Part shown: in pieces, positions 35,684-45,700 of the stretch | Numbering within the stretch: position 1 is the stretch's first letter | How the letters are laid out: each line of letters begins with the position of its first letter | Source of the DNA: Rummeliibacillus suwonensis | GTDB taxonomy: Bacteria; Bacillota; Bacilli; Bacillales_A; Planococcaceae | DNA length: 64,000 nt | Direction of reading: 5' to 3' | Assembly: GCF_007896435.1 (NCBI RefSeq) | Contig: NZ_VCBL01000001.1 | Location: forward strand, 2,751,123-2,815,122 | Program-made: the position numbers and the translations under genes | Notes under the pieces: model-generated | Seen by the model: only the letters and a program-made list of their open reading frames with translations | Databases searched by the model: none | Told to the model about the DNA's origin: nothing

Positions 35684-36994
35684 TTACTCATTGAATCTTT
35701 CTTTAGGAGGAACTGTAGGAGAAACCTTGACGCCTGTCGATTCTTCAAAATCGTATAAATTAGTAGGTAGATCAGTGAAACGTTCTAATTCATTGTAGGC
35801 AGGAATACCATGGTAGGACATGTCCAATCCTTCTTCTTCTTCGCGTTCTGTTGCACGTAGCCCTACCGTCTTTTCACATACTTTGGCCATAAATGTTCCG
35901 CCAAGCAATCCCCAAACAATGACAACGACCGCACCTAACAGTTGGATTCCTAATAGAGAAAAACTGCCTGTTGTGAGTAAGCCATGCGTGGTATCAAACA
36001 AACCAACTGCTATGGTACCAAAAACACCATTGAAACCATGAACGGCTACCGCCCCGACTGGATCATCGACTTTTAAATTATCTACAAATAGTGTTGCATA
36101 GATCACGATAAAGCCACTAGTAATCCCAATAACAATGGCGCTCCACTCTGAAACATAGGCACATCCAGCTGTAATTGCCACTAAACCTGCTAATACACCA
36201 TTGATCGTCATACTAGGGTCCACTTTTCCGAACTTTTTCATCGTTATCAATAATGCAGCTGTACCACCACTTGCGCCCGCAAGCATCGTATTGAGCGCGA
36301 TAGTTGCTAAGGCTGTGTTAGAAGCATCCAACGTACTTCCGGCATTAAAAGCAAACCAACCAAACCATAAGATAAACGTTCCAGCAGAAGCTAAAGGAAT
36401 ATTACTTGGCGCAAAAACATTCGTACTGCCATCTGAATTAAATCGCCCTTTTCTTGGTCCCAGTACTTTTGCCATTGCAAATGCAGCAAATCCTCCAACT
36501 GCATGAATAGCGGCAGAACCTGCAAAATCTTTCATCCCTAATTTAGCTAACCAGCCATCGCTATTCCAGATCCAATGGCCTGAAATGGGATAAACAACAA
36601 TGCAAATCAATGCAGCTGTTAAAATATAGGCTTTGAAGTTCATACGTTCTGCGACTGCACCGGAAACGATGGAGATGCAAGCTACGGCAAATCCCATTTG
36701 GAATAGGACATATGCTGCACTTGGTAATTTTAAAGCAAGATCAATTTTTTCTGGGCTTCCAAACAATGAAGTACCAAATAGTCCAAAGGTATCGTGCCCA
36801 AACATAATCCCAAAACCAACTAGCCAAAATGCTAAAGCTCCAATTGTTAGATCCACAAAAATCTTCATTGTTACGTTTACGGCATTTTTCGTTCTTACAA
36901 GGCCAGATTCAAGTAAACTAAATCCACCTTCCATGAATAACACCATTGCCGCAGCTAATACAACCCATATGGTATTTATATACATTAATTCCAC
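35684..36994 (-). CDS. amtB: ammonium transporter
   Basis: A 436-residue AmtB/NrgA with 11 expected membrane helices; forms a trimeric NH4+/NH3 channel. The twin-histidine pore is represented by AAIHAVGG (first His) and the downstream VAVHGFNGVFG (second His); the S1 site Trp is in AFWLVGFG. A C-terminal cytosolic tail (DMSYHGIPAYNELERF) is present, where GlnK docks. It starts 5 bp after glnK, so the two are cotranscribed and coupled. Confidence 0.95.
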   Translation of the reverse strand: MELMYINTIWVVLAAAMVLFMEGGFSLLESGLVRTKNAVNVTMKIFVDLTIGALAFWLVGFGIMFGHDTFGLFGTSLFGSPEKIDLALKLPSAAYVLFQMGFAVACISIVSGAVAERMNFKAYILTAALICIVVYPISGHWIWNSDGWLAKLGMKDFAGSAAIHAVGGFAAFAMAKVLGPRKGRFNSDGSTNVFAPSNIPLASAGTFILWFGWFAFNAGSTLDASNTALATIALNTMLAGASGGTAALLITMKKFGKVDPSMTINGVLAGLVAITAGCAYVSEWSAIVIGITSGFIVIYATLFVDNLKVDDPVGAVAVHGFNGVFGTIAVGLFDTTHGLLTTGSFSLLGIQLLGAVVVIVWGLLGGTFMAKVCEKTVGLRATEREEEEGLDMSYHGIPAYNELERFTDLPTNLYDFEESTGVKVSPTVPPKERFNE

Positions 36995-36999
36995 GTTCG

Positions 37000-37359
37000 T
37001 TATTCCTCCTGGTTTAACAGATCATCAATATCATAATCTGCCTTTCCTGTTCGAATGTTATAGGCTTCGAGAATTGGAAAAACAAAAATTTTACCGTCGC
37101 CATCTTCTCCAGTTTGAGCAGAATCAACAATTTGCTGGATGGTCTTGTCCACCATATGATCGGATAAGATAATCTCCAATTTGATCTTTGGATGGAGGGT
37201 CACTTTATAATTTTTTCCACGATAGACACCCTGATTGTCTTTCTGTTTCCCTCTCCCAACTACTTGGGATACTGTGAATCCTGTAATACCTATGTTTTTT
37301 AATCCTTTAATCGTTTCAGTTAACTTTTCAGTTCGAATAATTGCTTCAATTTTTTTCAT
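37000..37359 (-). CDS. glnK: PII signalling protein
   Basis: A 119-residue PII protein (GlnK/NrgB). It shows the start KKIEAIIRTEKL, the T-loop region after GRGKQKDNQGVYRG with Tyr, and the B-loop-like GEDGDGKIFVFPI. The end is slightly extended. It senses ATP/ADP and 2-oxoglutarate and blocks AmtB when nitrogen is plentiful. It is first in the operon, preceded by a canonical promoter with a GlnR/TnrA box downstream of it. Confidence 0.94.
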   Translation of the reverse strand: MKKIEAIIRTEKLTETIKGLKNIGITGFTVSQVVGRGKQKDNQGVYRGKNYKVTLHPKIKLEIILSDHMVDKTIQQIVDSAQTGEDGDGKIFVFPILEAYNIRTGKADYDIDDLLNQEE

Positions 37360-37375
37360 GAAAACGCCTTTCTTA

Positions 37376-37433
37376 TGTCAGATTTTCTCACATGATATGT
37401 TAAGAATTATACCAAACTTTAAAAATGTGTCAA
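37376..37433 (-). promoter_or_regulatory. glnK promoter with downstream GlnR/TnrA box
   Basis: On the - strand: TTGACA (37433-37428), 16 bp, TATAAT (37411-37406), then TGTCAGATTTTCTCACA (37392-37376 region), an exact match to TGTNAN-ATTTT-NTNACA. The box lies just after the expected transcription start, a position suited to repression rather than activation. Confidence 0.8.
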
Positions 37434-37982
37434 TGGATTTCGAATGGAAATTATGAATTATTGAAAGTTTTTAGAATTTTTTGTAGATTGATTGCGAGGG
37501 ATAGAAAATAATGTATATATATTATTTTTATTAATTTATAATATAAATTTATCTTTTTTATATTTTAGATGATCTTTTAGTCCTTTTATTAATGAATTAA
37601 CATTAGACTTTAGCTAACAGATTCTTAATTTTTTATTTGTACGGTTAGTTCGTATCCATACAACTCATTCTGCGTATTAGGAAAAACATCGATATGTCAA
37701 AATCACCATTTTTACTAATCCCAAAGACCTAATTTTCTACGCAGATTACATTAGAATGTCTATTTTGATCGTTTTTCTTCTATTATTCGTAGCCCAAATA
37801 AAATTCCTCCGATGCATTTCTTTAAACGAAAAGAAATTCAATGCTTTTAAAATTTTTCTAACTGGACAACATAAATAAAAATAACCTTAAAAAGAAAGGA
37901 TGATGAAAAAACAAACAAATCAAATTAATGGTTATACATTGACTAATGTCAAATTCGATTTTAAATAAAGGAGTGATTGTAA

Positions 37983-38642
37983 ATGAAAATACAGAAGAAA
38001 TGGGGAACTCTTTCCCTAGCATTTGCATTAACGCTAGGATTTATAAGTAGCGCAGCTGTTTCAACTTCCGCTGCTACCACTGCAGAAAATAATCAAGTCA
38101 ATACGACAAATAAACAACTGGATGCCGCTACAAAGCAAAAAGTGGATACGATTTTACAGAAGCTAGATGCAGATTTAAAAACACTGGGAATTGATATTCC
38201 AAAACATCATTCGAAACACCATTTATTTGCCAATTTAGATGAAAAAACGAAGGCACAAGCAAAAGAAATTATGAAAAAGTTAAAGGCTGGCGCTATTACG
38301 AGAGAACAGGCTGATGCTCAATTCAAAAAACTGGGGATTTCATTGCCAAGTCATCCTAAATTCAAAAATCTAGATGAAAAAACAAAGGCACAAGTGAAGG
38401 AAATTATCAAAAAGCGAAAAGACGGGACGATCACAAAAGCAGAAGCTGATGCCCAGCTAAAAAAATTCGGCATTGTATTGCCCCCAAAACATCATGAAAA
38501 AAGAGGACAATTTCTTCAATTAGATGATCAAACAAAAGGGAAAGCCGAAAAACTCATTCAAAATGCCAAAATAGAAATAGAAAAATTAGGCGCTGACTTT
38601 CCTAGAAAATACGATCACTTACTTCATTTGATGAATAAATAA
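37983..38642 (+). CDS. secreted DUF2680/YckD-like repeat protein
   Basis: A 219-residue exported protein with a signal peptide ending near residue 31 (STSAA). The mature part holds two clear copies (about 79-116 and 121-158) and one partial copy of a helical unit of the form LDEKTKAQxKEI-KK-K-G-IT-ADAQ-KK-GI-LP, rich in Lys and His. This layout resembles the DUF2680/YckD family of small secreted proteins of unknown function. AAGGAGTG sits 8 nt before the ATG. A terminator follows about 55 bp after the stop, so it is monocistronic. Confidence 0.72.
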   Translation: MKIQKKWGTLSLAFALTLGFISSAAVSTSAATTAENNQVNTTNKQLDAATKQKVDTILQKLDADLKTLGIDIPKHHSKHHLFANLDEKTKAQAKEIMKKLKAGAITREQADAQFKKLGISLPSHPKFKNLDEKTKAQVKEIIKKRKDGTITKAEADAQLKKFGIVLPPKHHEKRGQFLQLDDQTKGKAEKLIQNAKIEIEKLGADFPRKYDHLLHLMNK

Positions 38643-38696
38643 TATTTACCATTTTATTCCATTTATTCACTAACTGAATAATGTATACTTCCAGGA

Positions 38697-38727
38697 AGAT
38701 GTTGTCTGTAGTTTTGGACAACATCTT
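38697..38727 (+). terminator. terminator
   Basis: AAGATGTTGTC pairs with GACAACATCTT; it ends the DUF2680-like gene. Confidence 0.8.
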
Positions 38728-38880
38728 TACTTGTATATGGATGAGTTCGAATTTCTTTAGTTTAGATAAAATATGCTCAGCAACAAGGATTTTGGAAATA
38801 TTTGTAGAATAATAATCTAAAGAAAAATAAGCTGTCTTAGTTAATAATGCAAATTTAAAAATAACAGAGGTGTTTGTCTT

Positions 38881-39006
38881 ATGTTTATAGTAGTTTTGAC
38901 TTCTTCTTTGTCTGCATTAGTTGGTGTTATTGTTTCAACAATTTTTGTAGTAAAGGCATCAAAGAAAAAAAACGATATGTTTCGAAACAAAAGTGACAAG
39001 TCCTAA
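38881..39006 (+). CDS. 41-residue single-helix membrane peptide
   Basis: An ORF too short for most gene callers. AGAGGTG is 9 nt before the ATG. The product is an N-terminal hydrophobic helix (FIVVLTSSLSALVGVIVSTI) followed by a basic tail (KASKKKNDMFRNKSDK). That plan is shared by many small membrane regulators and by type I toxins; neither role can be claimed. No antisense RNA is evident. Confidence 0.5.
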   Translation: MFIVVLTSSLSALVGVIVSTIFVVKASKKKNDMFRNKSDKS

Positions 39007-39467
39007 AAAGGGCATTTTTTTAGAAACAACTATAGAAAAATTTATCGAGAAAACAGAAAAGGCTACTATTAGCATTTGCCACTTATATTTTTTGAACATC
39101 TCCGAAATATTTTTGTTAGATAAAGTGAAACCCTTCAAAAATCAAACATTCATATCAAAAGTAAAATTTTTATCTAATATTCATTTTTTATTAGTCTTTT
39201 CTACCTAATTTATTTCTTCTTTATCTATCCATATAGAATGACAATCTAATGCAAAATCCCTTATATTTCGACAAAACTTTATTTTTTTAAAAATTAAAAC
39301 AAGTTATTTTCTTCATTTATAGGTAATTATTCATCAAATCAATGGATGATTACTTATTTCATACTCCTTTATAACCATTCCTTATTTGGTAGTTTTATTT
39401 CATTTTTACATTTTAACCCACGAAATATGGCAGGGAGTGCTATAATCTCATCTAGAGATTATTATAA
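39007..39467. other. AT-rich intergenic region
   Basis: No supported gene. It ends with the promoter and the GGAGGG of the lipoprotein gene (TATAAT near 39441). Confidence 0.5.
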
Positions 39468-40562
39468 TTGGAGGGATTTGTTATTAATAAGAAAAGGTGG
39501 GCACTCATTAGCTTATTTGCAGTACTTTCACTGCTTCTAGCAGCATGTGGTTCAAGTAGCAGTGGTTCTGATTCGAAGCAAGAATCAAGTGACGTTGGAT
39601 TCAAAGTCAACTCAGGTGAATATATAACCATCACCAAATATGATGATAACGAAGAAAAAACGTACCTCAAGTTGAACGTAACGGTACATAATAAATCTAA
39701 AAATGAAGTTTCCTTATCGGGTGCAGATTTCAGTCTTTATGATAAAAATGATGAGAAGATTGAAACGGTTTATGTTAATCCGCCAGATGAAGAATCTTAT
39801 GAAGAATTATCTGGAAGCGTTTCACCAGAAAAAAAGGCATCTGGTGATCTGGCGTATCCTATCAATCCAGAGGAAAAATATGAACTTCATTTCCAACCGC
39901 ATATTTATAATGATGAAGGTGAAAAATCGAAAGAATTAGTTGTAAAAGTAGATCCGTCAAAATATAAAAATGACAATGAAAATGCGAAAAGAGCACTAGA
40001 GGCATACGTCGATAATGTATTCCTAAGCAAAGAAAACCCTGATTTTAAAACTTTAGTTACCAATGATGTGCTCAAAGACAGTCAAAAATTTGATGAAGAA
40101 CTTGGAAATCAACTGAAAGAAGGATTCGGTGATTATACACCAGATTTAAAGACAGAGAAAATATTTATTGAAAAATACCGTAAAGCATTGAACCAAAAGA
40201 TCAAGCCAACTTACCAAATTGAATACGCAGATACCAAAAAAGCAAAAGTGATAGTAAAATTCAAAAACTTTGATACTTCTGATCTGTACAACCAATCTGA
40301 AAAAGTCGGCGATCAATTCTCGAAGAAAAATCAAAATAAATATTCTTATGATGAATACGATAAAGCAGAAAAAGATGCTTTAGTTTATATCTTTACTAGA
40401 ATTGACCAAATTCTAAACAATACTAAACTAGACGACGACTCTCGTGATTTTTCACTTACGCTGAAAAATGAAGATGGCAAATGGAACATTCAAACAACAG
40501 ACGAAGATATGAATAGCGCTTATGATGACTTATTCAAAGCATTTGTTTTAGTCATGTATTAA
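39468..40562 (+). CDS. secreted lipoprotein (DUF5105-like)
   Basis: A lipoprotein of about 359-364 residues. The lipobox LLAAC (Cys near residue 27 of the longest frame) follows a classic signal. A DUF4352-like beta domain comes next (about 45-165, with YLKLNVTVHNKSKNEVSL), then a helical C-terminal domain as in DUF5105 lipoproteins. Function unknown. The start is odd: GGAGGG (39470-39475) is followed at the right distance by ATT (39483), not ATG/GTG/TTG. The only standard in-frame start, TTG 39468, overlaps the SD. The given left end is therefore an outer bound. Confidence 0.75.
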   Translation: MEGFVINKKRWALISLFAVLSLLLAACGSSSSGSDSKQESSDVGFKVNSGEYITITKYDDNEEKTYLKLNVTVHNKSKNEVSLSGADFSLYDKNDEKIETVYVNPPDEESYEELSGSVSPEKKASGDLAYPINPEEKYELHFQPHIYNDEGEKSKELVVKVDPSKYKNDNENAKRALEAYVDNVFLSKENPDFKTLVTNDVLKDSQKFDEELGNQLKEGFGDYTPDLKTEKIFIEKYRKALNQKIKPTYQIEYADTKKAKVIVKFKNFDTSDLYNQSEKVGDQFSKKNQNKYSYDEYDKAEKDALVYIFTRIDQILNNTKLDDDSRDFSLTLKNEDGKWNIQTTDEDMNSAYDDLFKAFVLVMY

Positions 40563-40593
40563 AGCGGCGATTACGACAAAGAAACACAAACCT

Positions 40594-40722
40594 TAAGTGA
40601 GGTTACTGAAAAACAAGAACATTCCCATTTTATTGATAAAATCTTTTCTTTCATTTTACTAGCCAAAAGGCTGATTTTATCAAATTTTGGAGATGAAATG
40701 ATTTTTTCGGCGGCCTCCTTTT
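40594..40722. repeat. family-I inverted repeat
   Basis: GTGAGGTTACTGAAAAA at the left and TTTTTTCGGCGGCCTCC at the right, with interior similar to 32508-32636. It directly follows the lipoprotein gene and may also terminate it. Confidence 0.7.
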
Positions 40723-40757
40723 AAGTTGGTTTGTGTTCTTTCTATTATATACAGCAT

Positions 40758-40810
40758 TATGGACTTGAATAGTAGCCTGTTTTCTGAATTATTTGAGTTG
40801 ACTGGCTGGG
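40758..40810. repeat. family-H dispersed repeat
   Basis: TGGACTTGAATAGTA, then TTTTCTGAATT and TGGCTGG, matching the consensus TTAAGGACTTGAAT ... TTTTCTGAATTGTTTCGGTGCCTGGCAC seen at 42604, 52044, 54590 and 59388. Directly precedes a family-G array. Confidence 0.5.
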
Positions 40811-40824
40811 AAATGTCTTTGATA

Positions 40825-40930
40825 TTTATTCGCTCTTTATTTGGTTTTATTCGCTAGTACGGAAGACTTATTTGCTCTTTGCCAGGTATTATTCGCTAGT
40901 TTGCCTCATTTATTTGCTCTCTCGCGATTT
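40825..40930 (+). repeat. 21-bp-phased array, family G (core TTTATTCGCT)
   Basis: Cores at 40825, 40846, 40867, 40888 and 40909, exactly 21 bp apart: TTTATTCGCT twice, CTTATTTGCT, ATTATTCGCT, TTTATTTGCT. The spacers are unrelated. Confidence 0.85.
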
Positions 40931-40976
40931 GTGCCCTTTAAAAAAACTTATTTGTGCTATACGCTGGTACCTGATT

Positions 40977-42032
40977 TTAATCATATGACACGAGCAGTTT
41001 ATGCTGTGATGCCGTATGTAAATCACGGTATATTCGATTGATGTTCGTATTTTCCATAATGGCATCCATTCCAAGATATCGGAATAACATCTGTGCTCCA
41101 TGTACAGCGTGTTGAGCAGCTACCTTACTTTGCTTGCTAATGGCTTGCAATTCTTCCTCAGAACATTCTTTTCCAGAGACATGGGTCATCCAAGATTGTT
41201 CCACTGCTTGATGAAACGCACGAACAGTAGCATTAAAAGGGGGCTCCATTTCTTCTATTTTGTTCGTTACAAACGTATAACGTGCAGAACCCCACGCTTT
41301 TTTCTTCATCAACGCAAACGCTCTCGCCTCATCAAAAAAGTGTCGTGCAATACCGATAGTCGTTGCAGCAATATTTGCCTCAGCAAAAGGGACGAACGGA
41401 TAGTGAAATACCGGATCATCATAATAAAAATGTGGGTGATAGGCATCAAATACCCTTTCCTCAGAAATAAATGCGTCCTTCACATGAATTGTGTAGCTGT
41501 TCGTTGCCTTCAGTCCAAATGCATGCCAATCTTGTTCAATTTTCACTTGTTCTGGTGTGAACGCAAAGGCTTGTACCGTTCCGTTTTTATCATCATCTGT
41601 TTCAAGAATACAATTGGCAGTAAAAATCGTAGCATGCATCGATCCACTACAAAACGGCCAGCTGCCAGTGACAACATAGCCACCATCTACTTTTTGGGCA
41701 ATACCGTTTGGACGATCACTGCCTGCGATATACACATCTTGTTTGGTAAATACTTCTGCTGCCAGCTTTTCCTTCATCGTCGTCACAAAAAATCCAGCAC
41801 CTGATCCGATTTGCACAAGCCAACCAAAGCTTCCGTCGATCCAAGCCGCATCCTCAAAGAGCTGTATCGCTTCCGGAAATGATGTCATTCTCCCGTTCAG
41901 TTCATCAGGAATAAACAATTTAAACAAACGCTTTTCATAAATAATTTCAAGAACTTCCGGAGTCAGCTGTCCAAGCTTTTCCATTTGGACAACTTGGCTT
42001 CGAATAAGCTGAATAGTTTTGTCATCAAACAC
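40977..42032 (-). CDS. acyl-CoA dehydrogenase-fold flavoprotein (DszC/HpaB-like monooxygenase)
   Basis: A 351-residue protein with the acyl-CoA dehydrogenase fold: an N-terminal helical part (LTPEVLEIIYEKRLFKLF, IPDELNG), a middle beta domain (VTGSWPFCSGS, the flavin-contacting stretch, and DWHAFGLKATNSYTIHVKDAFI) and a C-terminal helical bundle ending in NINRIYRDLHTASQH. The HTASQH end and the lack of the CoA-dehydrogenase catalytic Glu region suggest the two-component flavin-dependent monooxygenase/oxidase branch. A reductase partner is not adjacent. The substrate is unknown. Confidence 0.7.
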   Translation of the reverse strand: MFDDKTIQLIRSQVVQMEKLGQLTPEVLEIIYEKRLFKLFIPDELNGRMTSFPEAIQLFEDAAWIDGSFGWLVQIGSGAGFFVTTMKEKLAAEVFTKQDVYIAGSDRPNGIAQKVDGGYVVTGSWPFCSGSMHATIFTANCILETDDDKNGTVQAFAFTPEQVKIEQDWHAFGLKATNSYTIHVKDAFISEERVFDAYHPHFYYDDPVFHYPFVPFAEANIAATTIGIARHFFDEARAFALMKKKAWGSARYTFVTNKIEEMEPPFNATVRAFHQAVEQSWMTHVSGKECSEEELQAISKQSKVAAQHAVHGAQMLFRYLGMDAIMENTNINRIYRDLHTASQHKLLVSYD

Positions 42033-42274
42033 ATCTATCTACCTCTTTTACTCGATTTTCTTTATTTTAATACGAATAGAAGAAGATTGAAATAACGGTA
42101 AGAGACTATTCGATTTGTGAATGGAGTGGCAACTTCTAGGGTAGATGATATTGGGATGAAACATAATTTCTGAGATTGCTGATATGTTTATGAAATGTTT
42201 TGGATATCGAGCTCATGCTTGCGATAATAAATCGATGGTCTAAGTCTTCTTTGTATCGTACTTCGTTCTTGGCG
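42033..42274. other. intergenic region without recognised features
   Basis: Promoter region of the monooxygenase-like gene; nothing else supported before the family-G array. Confidence 0.4.
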
Positions 42275-42389
42275 TTTATTCGCTCTTTGATAGGATTTAT
42301 TGGCTGGCTCGGACGATTTATTTGCTAGTTTGGAAGGTTTATTCACTCTTTGACGGATTTTATTCGCTACTTTGGAAGGGTTATTCGCT
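42275..42389 (+). repeat. 21-bp-phased array, family G
   Basis: Cores at 42275, 42296, 42317, 42338, 42359 and 42380, all exactly 21 bp apart (TTTATTCGCT, TTTATTGGCT, TTTATTTGCT, TTTATTCACT, TTTATTCGCT, GTTATTCGCT). Confidence 0.88.
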
Positions 42390-42583
42390 TCTTAGCAATT
42401 TACATCTTATCAATTTAGTAAAAAGGAGATATTCTCCCTCCCTTAATTCGCAAATAGATTTTTATGGAATCATTCTTTTCCTCTGTGAGCTAAATACAAG
42501 CGCCTTTCGGAAAAGATTAAAGACTTGATTTGTAACTTATTTGAGAAAACATCTTCTCAAAAAAATATAGAACGCATACAAAA

Positions 42584-42660
42584 AGCCCTCAACCTTCTGA
42601 TACGGTTAAGGACTTGAATAGTATACTAATGGTGGAATTATTTCAGTGGCTAGCGCCTAA
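42584..42660. repeat. family-H repeat with hairpin
   Basis: CCTCAACC/GGTTAAGG half-hairpin, then GGACTTGAATAGTATACTAA and a GGCTAGCGCCTAAGC segment that recurs, degraded, at 42690-42705. Confidence 0.4.
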
Positions 42661-42797
42661 GCTACTCCCTCTTCTATTTGTTTCAATGGCTAGCATCTAA
42701 GCTAACACTTTTCGAATTGACTGGCATCCAGGCTTATCATCTCTCTCGGAATGATTTCGTTGCCAGGCACTCAATGGCACCTATCCTTACCTGTGAC

Positions 42798-45700
42798 TTA
42801 CCAAATTGCTTCTACCCATTCGGGGTGGTCAATGAATGGGTTGCGGTTTCCTTGAATTTGATATATTTTTTCGTTTCGTTGTCTTTCCCATTCGCTTACG
42901 GGATCTTGTTCGCTCCACTGTAATAAGATAGAAATTTTTCCGTGGTAGGGGTTTGATCCATTGTTAACTTTATCATTCAGCTCTAAGTCAACTTTGTCAC
43001 CATTTTCATAGCGTGTTGCCATGTAAAATAGCATTCTAGCTATATCGCCTTTTACTTCATCTGGCGGCTCAAAAGAATCGGAATCTCGTTTACACTCGGA
43101 ACAGTTTTTTACTGAACCTCCGCCATTATCAAAATCTAAGTTACCTCTTGCACCATTTACCTGTACGTCACTTGGTCGCAAGTGATGAATATCTGTACCA
43201 GGACCATTGCTTGTTCCAAAGTCGCCATGTGATTTTGCCCAAGTATGCTCTCGATTCCAATCCCCAACATCGCCACCAGCTTTATTCTTTGGACGAGATT
43301 CTCCCGTATAAAGTAGGATGACATTATTCGGATTATTGGGATCTTCATCTGTTATTTTTAAGGCATCCCATACTTCACTATACGAAAGCATACGGCTATT
43401 ATCTATGATATCGTGTAATGCAGCTTTTAACGCTTGCCCTTCTTTCCCCAGAGCATCGCTATAGTATTCGTCTGTTGCATTTTCAGAAATAACGGTTACG
43501 TTCAAACTAGAGATGATAGATTTTTTCTTTCCATCTGTAGCTGTGACTTTCACATTATGAATACCTACAGGTAAATCCAAAGTTAGTTTTGAACCTTTAA
43601 TGGTTCCTAATGTGGAACTAAATGTTAGTTTATCTCCATCAGGATCATGGAAATAGTCCGTCAAAAGAATTTTTAAATTTTCACCTATTGTCACATTTTG
43701 GTCCTTAAACTCTTTTATTGCTACCGGTACACTGTTTTCCGAAGGCTTTGAAGGTGACTCGATTTTCTTACCCTTCGAATCTCTAAATTGAATGGTTTCA
43801 GGGGTTGCGCCGTTTCGATACTTGATATTTTTAAGGTTTTCAGCGCCCCTGATCTCCTTGACATTTGGTCCATCAATGATGATTTTTTTCAGTGCAAGCC
43901 CTGTGAAGTTGATGATCGAACCAGCTTCTTTAGGTTTGATCGTAATTGCTGCACCTTTAAATCCCTTGCCTGAGAATCCTGCTCCTTTAAGCTCAGCATA
44001 TTTAGAACTTGTAATCGTGATCCCCTTTGTAATCTTGCCACTTTCAAAATTCACAGAAATACTTGGCGAAGAAAGTGTCAGCCTTTTCGTATTTATGTTT
44101 GTGAAGTTATACGTTTTTTCAGCAACGATCGGTTCAGCATCACTTCCATCAGATTTACCTGATAAATCGAGTTGTACCATTACTGGATCATGGTCACTCG
44201 CACGACCAGCCATATCCGTGAAATCCGAATTGATATGAAGAATATCGATTTTTGCTAAATTAGCTAAATCATTAGATACTAAAATATGATCCAACACCTG
44301 CGAATTTCCTTGGAAAAGATACGTATAGCGATCCGCTTCCTCTACTTTATGGATCATATTTGTCATATGTTTGCCTTCGAGGATTTTTAATGAATCTGTG
44401 AATTGGAAATCGTTATAATCACCCACTGAGACAATATTGGCATCTGGATTGTCAGCCTTAATCTCTTCTACAAAGTCTTTCACGACATTTGCGATCTTGT
44501 GACGTTGTTCTTCGCTTTCCAATTTAGGGGGCTGTGTTGAGCCGAATAATGGTGTATCACCTGATTTAGAGTTCCAGTGATTTGCAATGACAACAACACT
44601 TTCACCATGAAAATCAAATTGTGCAGCCAGTGGTTTTCGACTATTAGCGAATGCAGTATTGATTGGATCGATACGACCTGGATTAAGTGTCAGCTTTCCA
44701 TTGTCATAAGCTACAGCTGTTGTAGCATCACCACTTGGAATGTCTTTTGTTAATTGTACACGGTCTGGGTTATATAAGAATCCTACTCGGATATTGGCAT
44801 TTGGTGCACCACCATCTGCATTATTGACGGGGTCAATATTAACGTAGTTATAATTTACGCCACCAGCTTTTTTAATTTCATCTATTAAGCGTTGATAACT
44901 TTGATCTGCCGCAGTGCCGCCTGCAGTAGAGCCATTATTATCTTGAACCTCTGTAACACCAATAATGTCGGGATTTTTCATATCTGAAGCAAATGCACGA
45001 GCCAGTTTTCGTGCTTTATCATCAGAGGTTTCTTCCTTATTATTGGAGAAGTTTTCTAGATTATAAGAGGCAACGGTTAGTTTGTCATCTTGTTTTACAA
45101 TGGTCGTCGTTTCTGGTACTGAATCACCTGCAACATGCTTTGACTTCATCTCATCATAATCAGCATAGATCTTATAATTTTGGAAGCCATAATTGACGAC
45201 CCCAGTAATGGGACCCGTAAATTTATCCCCAGTTGCAACCTTAAAATCTCTCGCTTGCGTATTATCATAGAGCTTAAACTGAATTCTATCAGCATTTGCA
45301 TGATCTGCTGTAAGTAAAACTCCACCATGAATGGTATCCGTTTGTCTGTCTTCTAGAACTGTCATCAGATCCCCATGTTCTTGAGGTGCCACAGCTTTTA
45401 CATTTCCTACTTGGACTCTCATCCCTTCAAGAGATTCCCAGAAATCAATAGCATCTTCCTGTGGATCGAATTTAGTGAATCCATCGTTATCAATTACTTC
45501 AGATGGTAGATTATTGCGATCGATGACTATCGGTGCTGGAAGTGTTACATTGTTCTTCACAACGCTCACTTTGCCACCTTGGTCATTACGAGCATTCAAT
45601 TCTGTGACGGATAAATCTGTATCCTTTTTTGTATCCGTATAACCATCAATTTGATATTCATCTACTTTTCCATCGACACTTACAAGATCTCCGATTTTAA

